From NCBI GenBank assembly GCA_050250665.1, contig JBFWOF010000019.1:35927-99926 (forward strand): DNA of 64,000 nt, written 5' to 3'. Shown in pieces: positions 26,285 through 34,619 of this stretch (position 1 is the first letter of the stretch; each line of letters opens with the position of its first letter). The notes below the pieces were generated by a model, which saw only the letters and a program-made list of their open reading frames with translations, ran no database searches and was not told the DNA's origin. The stretch is from JADKFD01 sp050250665. Lineage in GTDB: Bacteria; Pseudomonadota; Gammaproteobacteria; Xanthomonadales; SZUA-5. Made by a program: the position numbers and the translations under genes.

Positions 26285-27601
26285 TCAGTGGGCGACGGTG
26301 GCCACGGGTCCCTGATGCAGACGCGCGTATTTGGCGCCGAAATAGAAGATGAATCCGTAGCACAGCAAGGGCACCAGGAAGGAGGTCTGAATGCCGATGC
26401 GGTCTGCGGCCACGCCCTGCACCAGCGGCACCAGTGCGCCGCCGACGATGGCCATGCACAACAGCCCCGATCCCTGACCGGTGAACTTGCCGAGGCGGTG
26501 CAGAGCCATGCTGAAGATGGTCGGAAACATGATCGAATTGAACAGGCCCACACCCAGGATCGACCACATCGCCAGCTGACCGTGACTGAGGATGCTGGTC
26601 AGGATCAAGGCCATCGCACAGGCAGCGTTGAAGGCCAGGGTCTTGCCCGGACTGACCCTGCGCATCACTGCGAAGCCGATGAAGCGACCGACCATCGCCA
26701 TGCCCCAGTAATACGCTACCAGCTTGGCGGCCGCCGCCTCTTCCAGGCCCGCGATCCGGCTCTCGCCGAAGTAATTGATCAGGAAACTGCCGATGCTGAC
26801 CTCGGCGCCCACGTACAGGAAGATCGCAATGGTGCCGAGCACCAGATTGCGATGCTGGAAGATGGATTTGCCGGCTGCCGGGGCAGCAGCGTCGGCGGGA
26901 TCGTCGGCATGGGTGATCTTCGGCAGCTTCGCCAGCGCAAAGAACACCGCCAGCGCCAGCAGGGCGGCGACCAGCATCAGATAGGGGCCCTGCACCGTGG
27001 CCGCTTCCTGGGCCTTGAATGCGGCCTGTTCGGCCGCCGACATCTGTGAAATATCACCACTCACCAGGGCAGCCGCGCCACCGAGGATCAGCATGCCGCC
27101 GAACAGGGGGCCGACGGTGGTGCCGAGGGAATTGAAGGCCTGGGTCAGCGTCAGCCGACTGGAAGCGGTCTTGGGGTCACCCAGCACGGTGACATAGGGA
27201 TTGGCGGCCACCTGCAGAATGGTGATGCCCGCGGCCAGAATGAAGAAGGCGAACAGGAACAGCCCGTAGCCGCTCTGTGCGGCCGGATAGAACAGCGCAC
27301 AACCACTGGCAGCGATCATCAGGCCGGTGACCGCTCCGCGCTGATAGCCGATGCGCTTGATCAAGGCGCCCGCTGGCACCGAGACAATGAAATAGGCACC
27401 GAAAAAGCAGAACTGCACCAGCATGGCCTGGGTGTAGCTCAAGGTGTAGATCGACTTCAGGTGCGGAATCAGCACGTCATTCAACGAGGTCAGCAGACCC
27501 CACATGAAAAACAGCAAGGTCAGGATGATCAGCGAGCGCGTGTGCGCACCCTCGCCGGTCGGCGCCAGTGACGTTGGCGCGGAGGATGAATGCGGTGTCA
27601 T
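26285..27601 (-). CDS. FucP/GluP-type sugar MFS permease
   Basis: A 438-residue inner-membrane sugar/H+ symporter with about 12 hydrophobic helices. Family motifs are FFMWGLLTSLNDVLIPHLK in helix 1, AYFIVSVPAGALIKRIGYQ in helix 2/loop, QVAANPYVTVLGDP and LTQAFNSLGTTVGPLFGG. These match the FucP family, which includes glucose/galactose carriers. ATG 27601 is chosen for a GGAG ribosome site; the open frame further upstream has no membrane similarity. It heads a two-gene operon with the glycosidase. An operator-like site (27705-27720) lies about 105 bp upstream, and lacI is divergent. Glucose or a disaccharide is the likely cargo. Confidence 0.92.
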   Translation of the reverse strand: MTPHSSSAPTSLAPTGEGAHTRSLIILTLLFFMWGLLTSLNDVLIPHLKSIYTLSYTQAMLVQFCFFGAYFIVSVPAGALIKRIGYQRGAVTGLMIAASGCALFYPAAQSGYGLFLFAFFILAAGITILQVAANPYVTVLGDPKTASSRLTLTQAFNSLGTTVGPLFGGMLILGGAAALVSGDISQMSAAEQAAFKAQEAATVQGPYLMLVAALLALAVFFALAKLPKITHADDPADAAAPAAGKSIFQHRNLVLGTIAIFLYVGAEVSIGSFLINYFGESRIAGLEEAAAAKLVAYYWGMAMVGRFIGFAVMRRVSPGKTLAFNAACAMALILTSILSHGQLAMWSILGVGLFNSIMFPTIFSMALHRLGKFTGQGSGLLCMAIVGGALVPLVQGVAADRIGIQTSFLVPLLCYGFIFYFGAKYARLHQGPVATVAH

Positions 27602-27704
27602 GAGCCTTGCTCCCCAATGCTGGAACCGACGAGAGGCGCCCGCCAAGACAGGCGCGCCGCGCCCGAAGCCACGGCGCCGACATTCTGGGACAAAAAGACG
27701 GCAA

Positions 27705-27720
27705 ATGATAGCGCTGTCAA
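27705..27720 (-). promoter_or_regulatory. LacI-type operator before the sugar transporter
   Basis: ATGATAGCGCTGTCAA matches 13 of 16 positions of the site at 20715. Its minus-strand TTGACA could be the -35 of the transporter operon, but the -10 is weak. Confidence 0.72.
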
Positions 27721-27791
27721 TTCGGCTCGGCATTGGCAAGGGCGCAGGCATCCGGCGCGGCCGCGCGCCTTAGGCCCAGATTTACGCTGGC

Positions 27792-27949
27792 GTAGACCGG
27801 GTCCTTCGCGTCGACGTCCTTTGCTCAAGCCCGAGGCCACACACGCGAGGCGCCCGGCGCCTTGCTGACCCCAGAGCCGCGGCCGCCGGCGCGAAGTCCC
27901 TCAGCGCACCTTGGCCAGGCCCACGCGCGCCGGAGCCGCGCTACGGCCG
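27792..27949. repeat. Dispersed repeat, second copy of 4914-5070
   Basis: It shares CCGGGTCCTTCGCGTCGA, ACACGCGAGGCGCCCGGCGC, AGAGCCGCGGCCGCCGGCGC and GCGCGCCGGAGCCGCGCTAC with 4914-5070 in the same order over about 155 bp. GTAG at one end and a GCGCGGCTCCGGCGCGC palindrome link it to the 63.2-kb tandem repeat. It fills most of the gap between the divergent transporter and lacI genes; no gene is seen here. Confidence 0.8.
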
Positions 27950-28029
27950 TAGCACCCTCGCGGCGCCCGGGCGTCGCTGCATGGATTGCCAGTCGTCAGA
28001 GCCACTCGGATCAAGGCTATACTGCGCGA

Positions 28030-28045
28030 CCGACAGCGTTGTCAG
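28030..28045 (+). promoter_or_regulatory. LacI-type operator before lacI (autoregulation)
   Basis: CCGACAGCGTTGTCAG shares the central GACAGCGTTGTCA with the other sites. It lies 63 bp before the lacI ATG and just after a TATACT that could be the -10 box, a position suited to roadblock autorepression. Confidence 0.7.
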
Positions 28046-28108
28046 CTTTCGCCTCCGAGCTAAAATCCGGATTTTCAGGCCCTGCAGGCACGACACCCAG
28101 GAGCAATC

Positions 28109-29122
28109 ATGGCAGTCAGAGTGCGGATCGAGGACGTTGCCGAAGCGGCCGGCGTGTCGATGAAGACCGTATCGCGGGTGCTCAATCGTGAGCCGAATGT
28201 GCGTGAGGATACCCGTTTGCGGGTGATGAAGGCGGTGGACGAGCTCAAGTACACGCCACATCTGTCCGCGCGCAGCCTGGCCGGCAGCAAGTCCTATCTG
28301 GTCGCCCTGCTCTACAATAATCCCTCGGCCAGCTATCTGATGGGCGTCATCGAGGGTGTGCTCGAAGCCTGCGAGGCCGAGAATTACCACATGATGCTGT
28401 GTCCTCTGGAGGATGAGGACGAGCGCATCGTCGCAGCGACCGAAGATCTGATCGCCCGTTCGCGCCCGGACGGGCTGCTGCTGACGCCACCGATCACCGA
28501 CTCGCCGGCGCTGCTGCAGCGACTGGCCGAACTGGAGATTCCCTTTGCCAGCGTCTCGCCCAAGGTACAGAACGAGGTCATCGGCGTGGCTATGGACGAA
28601 ACCCGGGCGGCCTTCGACATCGTCACCCATCTGGCCAGCCTGGGTCATCGCCGTATCGGTCACATTGTCGGCCATCCGGCTCACGGGGCCAGCGGCTGGC
28701 GACTGAATGGCTACAAGCAGGGACTGGAGCGGGCCGGCATCAAGTTCGACCCGGCGCTGGTGGTCCAGGGCGAGTTCTCCTTCGATTCCGGGGTACGCGC
28801 GGCCACCGAATTGCTCGATCTGAAACAACGTCCGTCGGCGGTGTTCGCGGCCAACGACGATATGGCTGCCGGCGTGATCCGGGTCGCCCTGGAGCGCAAT
28901 CTGCGGGTACCCGGAGATCTTTCGGTCTGCGGCTTCGACGACACACCGATGTCCAGCCAGATCTTCCCGGCCTTGACGACCGTGCACCAGCCCACCGACG
29001 AGATGGGGCGCATTGCAACCATGGAACTGCTGGCAAGCATCCGCACGCCACATTCCGGGCAGATGGTGCGGGTGCCCTACACACTGCGCCTGCGGCGTTC
29101 GACCGGGCCGGTTCAGGCCTGA
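28109..29122 (+). CDS. LacI-family transcriptional regulator of the carbohydrate cluster
   Basis: A 337-residue repressor. N-terminal helix-turn-helix (IEDVAEAAGVSMKTVSRVLN) and hinge helix (SARSLAGSKS), then a periplasmic-binding-like sensor domain with GHRRIGHIVGH, FAANDDMAAGVIRVALE and the DLSVCGFDDTP strand typical of LacI/PurR. GGAG precedes the ATG. The four dyads found at neighbouring promoters are the expected 16-bp even-centred type, so this is the likely binder. The inducer is unknown; glucose, a disaccharide or a phosphorylated form is a guess. Confidence 0.93.
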   Translation: MAVRVRIEDVAEAAGVSMKTVSRVLNREPNVREDTRLRVMKAVDELKYTPHLSARSLAGSKSYLVALLYNNPSASYLMGVIEGVLEACEAENYHMMLCPLEDEDERIVAATEDLIARSRPDGLLLTPPITDSPALLQRLAELEIPFASVSPKVQNEVIGVAMDETRAAFDIVTHLASLGHRRIGHIVGHPAHGASGWRLNGYKQGLERAGIKFDPALVVQGEFSFDSGVRAATELLDLKQRPSAVFAANDDMAAGVIRVALERNLRVPGDLSVCGFDDTPMSSQIFPALTTVHQPTDEMGRIATMELLASIRTPHSGQMVRVPYTLRLRRSTGPVQA

Positions 29123-29140
29123 GCCAGTCCCGGCGTCACC

Positions 29141-29583
29141 GGTCGCGCCGTAAAGGTCGCGCCGTGAAGGCGCTCCTACGAGAAGCCCCGTCTGTTGTAG
29201 GAGCGACCTTGCGTCGCGACCGGGTGAGTTGTCTCGCGGCGTCGCCGGTCGCGCCGTGAAGGCGCTCCTACGAGAAGCTGCGCCCTGTTGCAGGAGCGAC
29301 CTTGCGTCGCGACCGAGGGTGATGTCCCGCGGCATCGCTGGTCGCGCCGTGAAGGCGCTCCTACGAGAAGCCCCGTCTGCTGTAGGAGCGACCTTGCGTC
29401 GCGACCGGGGGTGATCTGGTCGCGCCGTGAAGGCGTTCCTACGAGAAGCTGCGCCCTGTTGCAGGAGCGACCTTGCGTCGCGACCGGGGGGTGATGTCCC
29501 GCGGCATCGCTGGTCGCGCCGTGAAGGCGCTCCTACGAGAAGCTGCGCCCCGTTTGTAGGAGCGACCTTGCGTCGCGACCGGG
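29141..29583. repeat. Tandem array of five GTAGGAGCG palindrome dimers
   Basis: Five dimers (29155-29222, 29247-29314, 29340-29406, 29418-29485, 29512-29580), each GGTCGCGCCGTGAAGGCGCT, CCTACGAGAAG, a variable middle, then GTAGGAGCGACCTTGCGTCG. Middles alternate between CCCCGTCTG and CTGCGCCC(T/C)GTT types, suggesting duplication of whole dimers. This is the REP/SMAG layout, with GTAG at one end of each hairpin. It follows lacI, fills the gap to the next gene, and could act as a transcription barrier. Single dimers of this kind occur at 39906 and 49923. Confidence 0.9.
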
Positions 29584-29619
29584 GGTGATGCCTCTAGCCT
29601 CGCACCCGGGCGGGATCGG

Positions 29620-29913
29620 TCACGCCGCAACCCGCAGACTGCGCTGAGCACGCGCGCGCCGGCGAGCCTGTCCGGCAGGGCGGCGGGTGCGGCGCTGAGC
29701 TTCGATGGCAGGTCCGGGCAGGATCTGTTTCAGATAGGGCAAGAGCGCCAGTGCCGGCAACAGCGCGCACCAGAACACCGGATGCGCCAGCAGGCCAACC
29801 GCCTCGGTGCTGGACCGCGGCAGCAAGGCCACCAGCGGCGTCAGCGCCAGCCAGATCCAGAGGGCACGCAGCAGACGGGGCGGCAGGGACGAGGGCTTGG
29901 GTTCGCGATTCAT
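29620..29913 (-). CDS. Small hypothetical membrane protein
   Basis: A 97-residue protein. GGAG lies about 9 nt before the ATG. Two hydrophobic stretches (LLRALWIWLALTPLVALLP and PVFWCALLPALALLPYL) suggest two membrane helices. The C-terminal 30 residues are Arg/Ala-rich (RRTRRPAGQARRRARAQR), so the tail is probably cytoplasmic and may bind nucleic acid or lipid head groups. No family is recognised. It lies alone between a REP array and the Mn riboswitch. Confidence 0.6.
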   Translation of the reverse strand: MNREPKPSSLPPRLLRALWIWLALTPLVALLPRSSTEAVGLLAHPVFWCALLPALALLPYLKQILPGPAIEAQRRTRRPAGQARRRARAQRSLRVAA

Positions 29914-30008
29914 GGGGCAACTCCGGTGCGGGTGACGACGCCAATCTCGGTGCCACCCGTCTCAGGGACTGAGACGGAGCTCCATGGCCTTGTGCTAGCC
30001 TTGAGCGC

Positions 30009-30135
30009 GTCACTGGGGAGTAGCCGCCCTGTCGAGGCTGACAGGGGCTTGCGTCAACATGCTTGGTCTACCGACCATGGCGCACGCAGTTCGAGCTTGG
30101 CCAGACCTTTGACCAGAATGCGCCGCCAGGGCCGG
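30009..30135 (+). ncRNA. yybP-ykoY manganese riboswitch
   Basis: The leader of the UPF0016 gene contains CTGGGGAGTAGCC (30013-30025), the helix CCTGTCGAGGCTGACAGG, then GCGTCAACATGCTTGGTC with the complementary GACCATGGCGC. These are the conserved elements of the proteobacterial yybP-ykoY class, which binds Mn2+ and has been studied in Xanthomonas oryzae and E. coli mntP/alx. It ends about 45 nt before the ATG, so control of translation or of an early terminator is possible. Confidence 0.9.
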
Positions 30136-30178
30136 GGTGCGTTGTGGTCATTGCCTTGCGCCGGCCCTGGAGTTCCCC

Positions 30179-30754
30179 ATGGAAGCATTTCTGGTTTCGA
30201 CCGGCATCGTGGCCCTCGCCGAAATCGGCGACAAGACGCAACTGCTGGCCTTTGTGCTGGCAGCTCGCTATCGCCGACCATGGCCGATCATTCTCGGCAT
30301 TCTGGTGGCGACCCTCGCCAATCACGCGCTGGCAGGCGTGGTCGGCACCTGGATCACCACCTGGCTCGGCCCGATGGCGTTGCGCTGGGTGCTTGGCCTT
30401 TCGTTCCTGGCCATGGCGATCTGGATTCTCATCCCGGACGAACTTGACGGAGAACAGCAGCCGGTCTCCAGACACGGCGTGTTCCTGACCACATTGCTGG
30501 CCTTCTTTCTGGCCGAGATGGGCGACAAGACCCAGATCGCAACCGTCGCTCTCGCCGCCCAGTATCAGGCTCTGTTTGCCGTGGTGGCGGGGACCACGCT
30601 CGGCATGATGATCGCCAACGTGCCGGCCGTGCTGATGGGCGAGGGCATCGCCCGCAAGATGCCGGTACGACTGGTACATGCCATCGTCGCGGCCATGTTC
30701 GCGCTGCTCGGTGCCGCCACCCTGATGGGTGCGGCGCAGTCGATCGGGCTGTAG
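30179..30754 (+). CDS. UPF0016/GDT1-TMEM165 family manganese exporter
   Basis: A 191-residue inner-membrane protein with six helices in two homologous halves, each carrying the family signature E-x-G-D-K-(S/T): AEIGDKTQLLAFVLAARY and AEMGDKTQIATVALAAQY. Bacterial members (MneA of Vibrio) export Mn2+, and relatives move Ca2+/Mn2+ in eukaryotes. GGAG precedes ATG 30179. The Mn riboswitch in its leader strongly supports a role in manganese efflux under Mn excess. It is a single-gene unit. Confidence 0.93.
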   Translation: MEAFLVSTGIVALAEIGDKTQLLAFVLAARYRRPWPIILGILVATLANHALAGVVGTWITTWLGPMALRWVLGLSFLAMAIWILIPDELDGEQQPVSRHGVFLTTLLAFFLAEMGDKTQIATVALAAQYQALFAVVAGTTLGMMIANVPAVLMGEGIARKMPVRLVHAIVAAMFALLGAATLMGAAQSIGL

Positions 30755-30810
30755 CGCCGACGCGAGACACGCCGGTGGGAGTTGGTGGCTCGGGAAAGGC
30801 TGAAGGAAAT

Positions 30811-30912
30811 CGGGCTCTGGTAGGTCCAGACTTGTCTGGACGCTTCTCCATCACCATGCAAAGAGCGTCCAGACAAGTCTGGACCCACCACAGCCCAGAG
30901 CCCAGAGCCCGA
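30811..30912. repeat. Nested element: TCGGGCTCTGG arms around a GTCCAGAC hairpin dimer
   Basis: TCGGGCTCTGG (30810-30820) and its inverse CCAGAGCCCGA (about 30902-30912) flank a GTAGGTCCAGACTTGTCTGG dimer at 30820-30889. The right side continues as a CCCAGAG short-period run. It lies between convergent UPF0016 and AEC transporter genes. Confidence 0.8.
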
Positions 30913-30949
30913 GTCCCCTTCGCTCCCCCCACTCCCCTCGCCGCTACGG

Positions 30950-31861
30950 CTACACCACCGTCAGCACCAGTTTCGCCAGCAGCGGCAGCCACAGCACCGA
31001 GATCAGGATGCCGTAGCCGACCAGGGCTGCGGCCAGATCCGGGGCCAGGCGGGCGTCGATGGCCAGGGCGCCGGCGGTGATCATGGCTGGCATGGCCGAC
31101 TGCACGGTGTTGACGGCGGTCAGCAGGGCCTCGGCGCCCGCCAGTTGGGCGATGCTGTAGGCGACGGCGGGCAGCAGCACCAGCTTGAGCCCAAGTCCGG
31201 CCAGCATTGGCAGGGCGTAGGCGCGCGGCGGCACCAGCTTGAGCTGGAAGCCGACGGCGAACATGGCCAGCGGTACCAGCAAACTGGCCAGACTGTCGAT
31301 CAGGCCCTCCAGCAGTGGCGGCCTGGCCCACGGCAGCAGGCCCAGCAGCAGGGCGCCGAAAGACGGGAAGGTGACAATCTTGCGCAGCACCGTCGTCCAT
31401 GGCGGCCGCTTTGCGCCGCTGTACACGGCGACGACGACGACGCCGAAACTCGACAGCAGCAGGAAGGAGCCGAGCTGATCGTAGACCACGGCATAGGGCA
31501 GTGCCGCAGGCCCCAGCGTGGCCTCGACCATGGGATAGCCCAGGAATGCGGTGTTGCCCAGCGCCACGCACAGCAGCAAACAGGCGCTGACTTCCCGCGG
31601 CCAGCCGAGCAGTCTCTGCAGCGACAGAACCACGGCCACGGTGACCGCTGCCAGCAGCCATGGCGTGGCGATCAGCACCAGCAGGCTGGGGTCGAAGTGC
31701 AGGCCGTGCACGGCCTTCAGTACCAGCGCCGGCAGGAACAGCCAGATCACCAGCCGGTTGATGACATCCGGGGTATAGGCAGGAAGCACGCCCGAGCGCG
31801 CATAGATCTTGCCCAGCAGCAACATGGCCACCACCAGAATCAGTGCCGGTGATGCGCTCAC
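30950..31861 (-). CDS. AEC family (auxin-efflux-carrier type) transporter
   Basis: A 303-residue inner-membrane carrier with about ten helices. Landmarks: LLLGKIYARSGVLP in helix 1, LCVALGNTAFLGYPMVEATLG (the conserved NxxFxGxP crossover), and the C-terminal QSAMPAMITAGALAI helix with Met/Pro. Bacterial AEC proteins export or import malate and other carboxylates; the substrate here is unknown. The GTG at 31861 (VSASPALILVV) fits the hydrophobic start, while an ATG at 31915 would add a polar leader. Monocistronic. Confidence 0.87.
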   Translation of the reverse strand: MSASPALILVVAMLLLGKIYARSGVLPAYTPDVINRLVIWLFLPALVLKAVHGLHFDPSLLVLIATPWLLAAVTVAVVLSLQRLLGWPREVSACLLLCVALGNTAFLGYPMVEATLGPAALPYAVVYDQLGSFLLLSSFGVVVVAVYSGAKRPPWTTVLRKIVTFPSFGALLLGLLPWARPPLLEGLIDSLASLLVPLAMFAVGFQLKLVPPRAYALPMLAGLGLKLVLLPAVAYSIAQLAGAEALLTAVNTVQSAMPAMITAGALAIDARLAPDLAAALVGYGILISVLWLPLLAKLVLTVV

Positions 31862-32020
31862 GGCCTCACACTCACACCGTCGTGGCACGGAATGAAGGCG
31901 CCGTAGACAGTACAAGGACTAAGCTTCAGGGCGTCGACGGTGCACCCCACGCCGTCGGCTGTTGCCTCGGGCCGGCAGCTCTTGTGGCCTCTCATCGATT
32001 GCACCACCGGAATCCCCCTG

Positions 32021-32572
32021 ATGAACTCTGCTCGCATGATCTCGATACGCTGGCTGGCGCTGTTGCTCTTGCTGTCGCTGATCCTGGGCTGCGCAGCCAG
32101 TCCAACCCGCCACACCGAGGCGCGGGCCGCGCTGTCGCCGATAGCCCGCGAGCATATGCTCGGAAACTGGTACATCCTGGCGAACGTGCCCTATTTCGCC
32201 GAACGCGGCAAGGTCGCGGCACGGGTGGAGTATGTGCAGCGTAGCGACGGCCGTCTTGACGATCTCTACTACTTTCGCCGCACCATGGACTCGCCCGAGG
32301 AGCGCTGGGAAGGCGTGGCCTGGGCCGTGGACGAGTCCGGCGCGCGCATGAAGGCCCGCTTCATCTGGCCCTTCGCAACCGAGTTCTGGATCATCGCCCT
32401 GCAGCAGGATCGGCAGATCGCGCTGATCGCCACGCCCGACGCCAAACTGGCCTGGGTGTATGCACGCACGCCGACCATCGACGAGGCCAGCTATCAGGCG
32501 GCGCTGGCGCGCTTGCGCGAATTCGGCGTCGACACTGAAACCCTGGTGCGGATTCCGCAGCCGGCATCGTAG
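32021..32572 (+). CDS. Outer-membrane lipocalin (Blc-like lipoprotein)
   Basis: A 183-residue lipoprotein. The signal ends in LILGC, giving a lipid-anchor Cys. The lipocalin motif G-x-W is GNWYILANVPYF. Later strands include MKARFIWPFATEFWIIAL and the conserved TPDAKLAWVYARTPTIDE near the end, both typical of Blc/apolipoprotein-D-like lipocalins that bind fatty acids or lysophospholipids in the envelope. An alternative start is the ATG at 32036. A plain stand-alone gene before mobA. Confidence 0.9.
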   Translation: MNSARMISIRWLALLLLLSLILGCAASPTRHTEARAALSPIAREHMLGNWYILANVPYFAERGKVAARVEYVQRSDGRLDDLYYFRRTMDSPEERWEGVAWAVDESGARMKARFIWPFATEFWIIALQQDRQIALIATPDAKLAWVYARTPTIDEASYQAALARLREFGVDTETLVRIPQPAS

Positions 32573-32638
32573 AGCTCGATTGCCGCACCACCAAGCGCCG
32601 ACTGGCGCTCGACGTCGCACTGGGTCCATGATGCAGAC

Positions 32639-33226
32639 ATGGACAGCAATGGCGATTGCCTGGGTGTGGTGCTGGCCGGTGGCCAGTCGCGGCGGATGGG
32701 CGCCGACAAGGCACAGCTGGTGTGGCACGGACAGCGCCTGATCGACCGCTGCGCGCAGTTGTTGCGCACGGCGGGCTGCAGCCGTGTAGTGGTCAGTGGC
32801 GACTACCCACAATATCCGCACGTGCCGGACCAGTACGCCCATCGTGGCCCACTTGGCGGGCTGGCCAGTGTTGCAGCCAGCGAGGCTGAGTCACGCTGGC
32901 TGGTCAGCGCTGTCGATCAGCCGTTATTGGATGTCACGCTGCTGCGCGCACTGCTCGACGGCCTGCTGGTGGCTGCCGAGACCGGGCGGGCGGTGTGCCG
33001 CTACGGTGAGGATCCGCTGCCGATGGCGCTGCTGGTGGCGCCGGAAACCCGACGCTGGATGCATTACGCCGTCAGCGGCGACAGCCCCGGTCATCGCTCG
33101 CTCAAGGCCCTGCAGGAACATCTGCGCATTCACGCGCTGCCAGCGGACGCGGCGACACGGGCGCGGCTGCGCGGCGTCAATACGCCCGAGGAATGGCAGG
33201 CTTTGCTCGATCAGCCGCCGCCGTAG
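32639..33226 (+). CDS. mobA: Molybdenum cofactor guanylyltransferase MobA
   Basis: A 195-residue enzyme attaching GMP to molybdopterin to give MGD for oxidoreductases. The GTP-binding start is VVLAGGQSRRMGADKAQLVW, followed by the RGPLGGLASV loop and the metal-site VSAVDQPLLDVTL, then INTP-type ending GVNTPEEW. No Mo-enzyme gene lies nearby. Its 3' end overlaps the convergent desaturase gene by 16 bp. Confidence 0.93.
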   Translation: MDSNGDCLGVVLAGGQSRRMGADKAQLVWHGQRLIDRCAQLLRTAGCSRVVVSGDYPQYPHVPDQYAHRGPLGGLASVAASEAESRWLVSAVDQPLLDVTLLRALLDGLLVAAETGRAVCRYGEDPLPMALLVAPETRRWMHYAVSGDSPGHRSLKALQEHLRIHALPADAATRARLRGVNTPEEWQALLDQPPP

Positions 33227-34446
33227 GGTGAACCCGCCCGGCGCATGCTGGCATCGCCCATCAGGATGGCCCAGAGTTTGCCGAAGCGGGTGGCGACCGG
33301 CTCTTCCACATAGGGCACGCCATGACGGGCGCAGATGGCCTTCAGTCTGGGCGCGGCCTGACGGTATTTCAGCATCGGCAGATCGGGCCAGACATGGTGC
33401 TCGATCTGATAGTTGAGATAACCCATCAGGAAATCGCGAGTGTCACTGCCGCCGGGATAGTTCACCGAGCCGACGATCTGGCGCAGGTAGAACTCGGCCT
33501 TGTCCTTGACCCGGCCTTCGAAGCGCCACAGATCATCGCCGGCATGGTTGGGCACGATGATCACGAAGGCGTAGACATTGGCGATCACTTCGGCGATCAG
33601 ACTGTTGATCAGCACCGCCGTCCAGACCTCGACGCCAAAGGGCAGGAACAGTGCCGGAATCAGGCCGAAGCGCAGCAGCGCATAGGGCAGCACACAGCGG
33701 ACCCAGAATTCCAGGCCGCGGCGGCTGATCGGCAGCAGCAGGCGCTCGCCCGGATAAAGCAGGCGCCAGACCGTCCCGGCGGTCGGCAGGCCGGCAGCCG
33801 GCGCCGCGGCACGCCGTCGCTGCTGCTGCAGGGCCCACAGCGTATTCGGCGCGTAGTAGACGAGTTTCCAGGTGGCCATCAGCAGCAGCGCCAGAAACCA
33901 ACGCAGCGGGCGCGGCAGGCGCTGCAGCCGCAGCAGCCAGGCATTGTGCTCGACCAGATCCGGATCTTCGATCTCGCCGGTGTGGAAATGATGCAGCTGA
34001 TTGTGCTCGTGCGCCCAGGCCGCCGGATCCATCCAGTCCGGCCAGTCGAGAAAACGTCGCCAGCCGCGGGCGTAACGCTGGCTGCGGTAGCGATCGGGGA
34101 CACCGGGCACGCGGTCATAGCCGCGGTGCATGACATGGTGAGTGACCATGGTCCAGCGGGCCACATTGGCCATCGCCAGCAGCAGCCAGGCCAATGGATT
34201 GTAGGGAATCCAGGCCAGGGCATAGCCGAGTGCGCCGCAGATCCGGCCCCAGCGCTCCATCCGCGCCAGGTGCGCCAGATCCGCCGCGCCCAGATCCTGG
34301 ACCAGCTCCGCCCGCAGCGCTGCGATGTCCGCGGCAAAAGCGCGGCGGTCGATCACGGGCAGCGGGGTCGTCGTGGTGGCACTCTCGTGGCGCCAGGCTT
34401 GCCGGCGTGCCGTGCCGGCGCCGTTGTGACTTGCAGCAGTATCCAT
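33211..34446 (-). CDS. Membrane fatty acid desaturase
   Basis: A 411-residue di-iron membrane desaturase. Three His boxes are visible: HHVMHRG, HEHNQLHHFHTG and YQIEHHVWP. The last, QIEHH-like box is shared with acyl-lipid desaturases, though no cytochrome b5 domain is fused. Several hydrophobic helices surround the boxes. ATG 34446 (MDTAASHNG) is chosen; the frame is open to 34551 without similarity. The enzyme probably adjusts membrane fluidity, and regioselectivity cannot be read from sequence. It diverges from the kinase gene. Confidence 0.88.
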   Translation of the reverse strand: MDTAASHNGAGTARRQAWRHESATTTTPLPVIDRRAFAADIAALRAELVQDLGAADLAHLARMERWGRICGALGYALAWIPYNPLAWLLLAMANVARWTMVTHHVMHRGYDRVPGVPDRYRSQRYARGWRRFLDWPDWMDPAAWAHEHNQLHHFHTGEIEDPDLVEHNAWLLRLQRLPRPLRWFLALLLMATWKLVYYAPNTLWALQQQRRRAAAPAAGLPTAGTVWRLLYPGERLLLPISRRGLEFWVRCVLPYALLRFGLIPALFLPFGVEVWTAVLINSLIAEVIANVYAFVIIVPNHAGDDLWRFEGRVKDKAEFYLRQIVGSVNYPGGSDTRDFLMGYLNYQIEHHVWPDLPMLKYRQAAPRLKAICARHGVPYVEEPVATRFGKLWAILMGDASMRRAGSPYGGG

Positions 34447-34619
34447 GGCGCTCCATGGGGGGCGGGGCGATCTCTCCGGCGCCGGGCCAGAGTCGGTCCG
34501 GGCAGCATTGCCGCTGTAAGCTTCACTGTCCAGCGTGGACAATGTCGCCATCTGATCGAAGGAAGTGCGCGCTTGATCCAGTCTTTGCCGTCACGCCGCC
34601 GCATTCGAAGGCTCCAGGC

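Noticed and set aside
29141..29583. Possible CRISPR array
   Set aside because: Repeats are inverted dimers with conserved middles rather than direct repeats with unique spacers, and no cas genes are present.
30429..31661. 410-codon minus-strand frame across UPF0016 and AEC genes
   Set aside because: Low-complexity Arg/Ala/Gly sequence crossing a repeat; the AEC transporter in another frame has clear helices.
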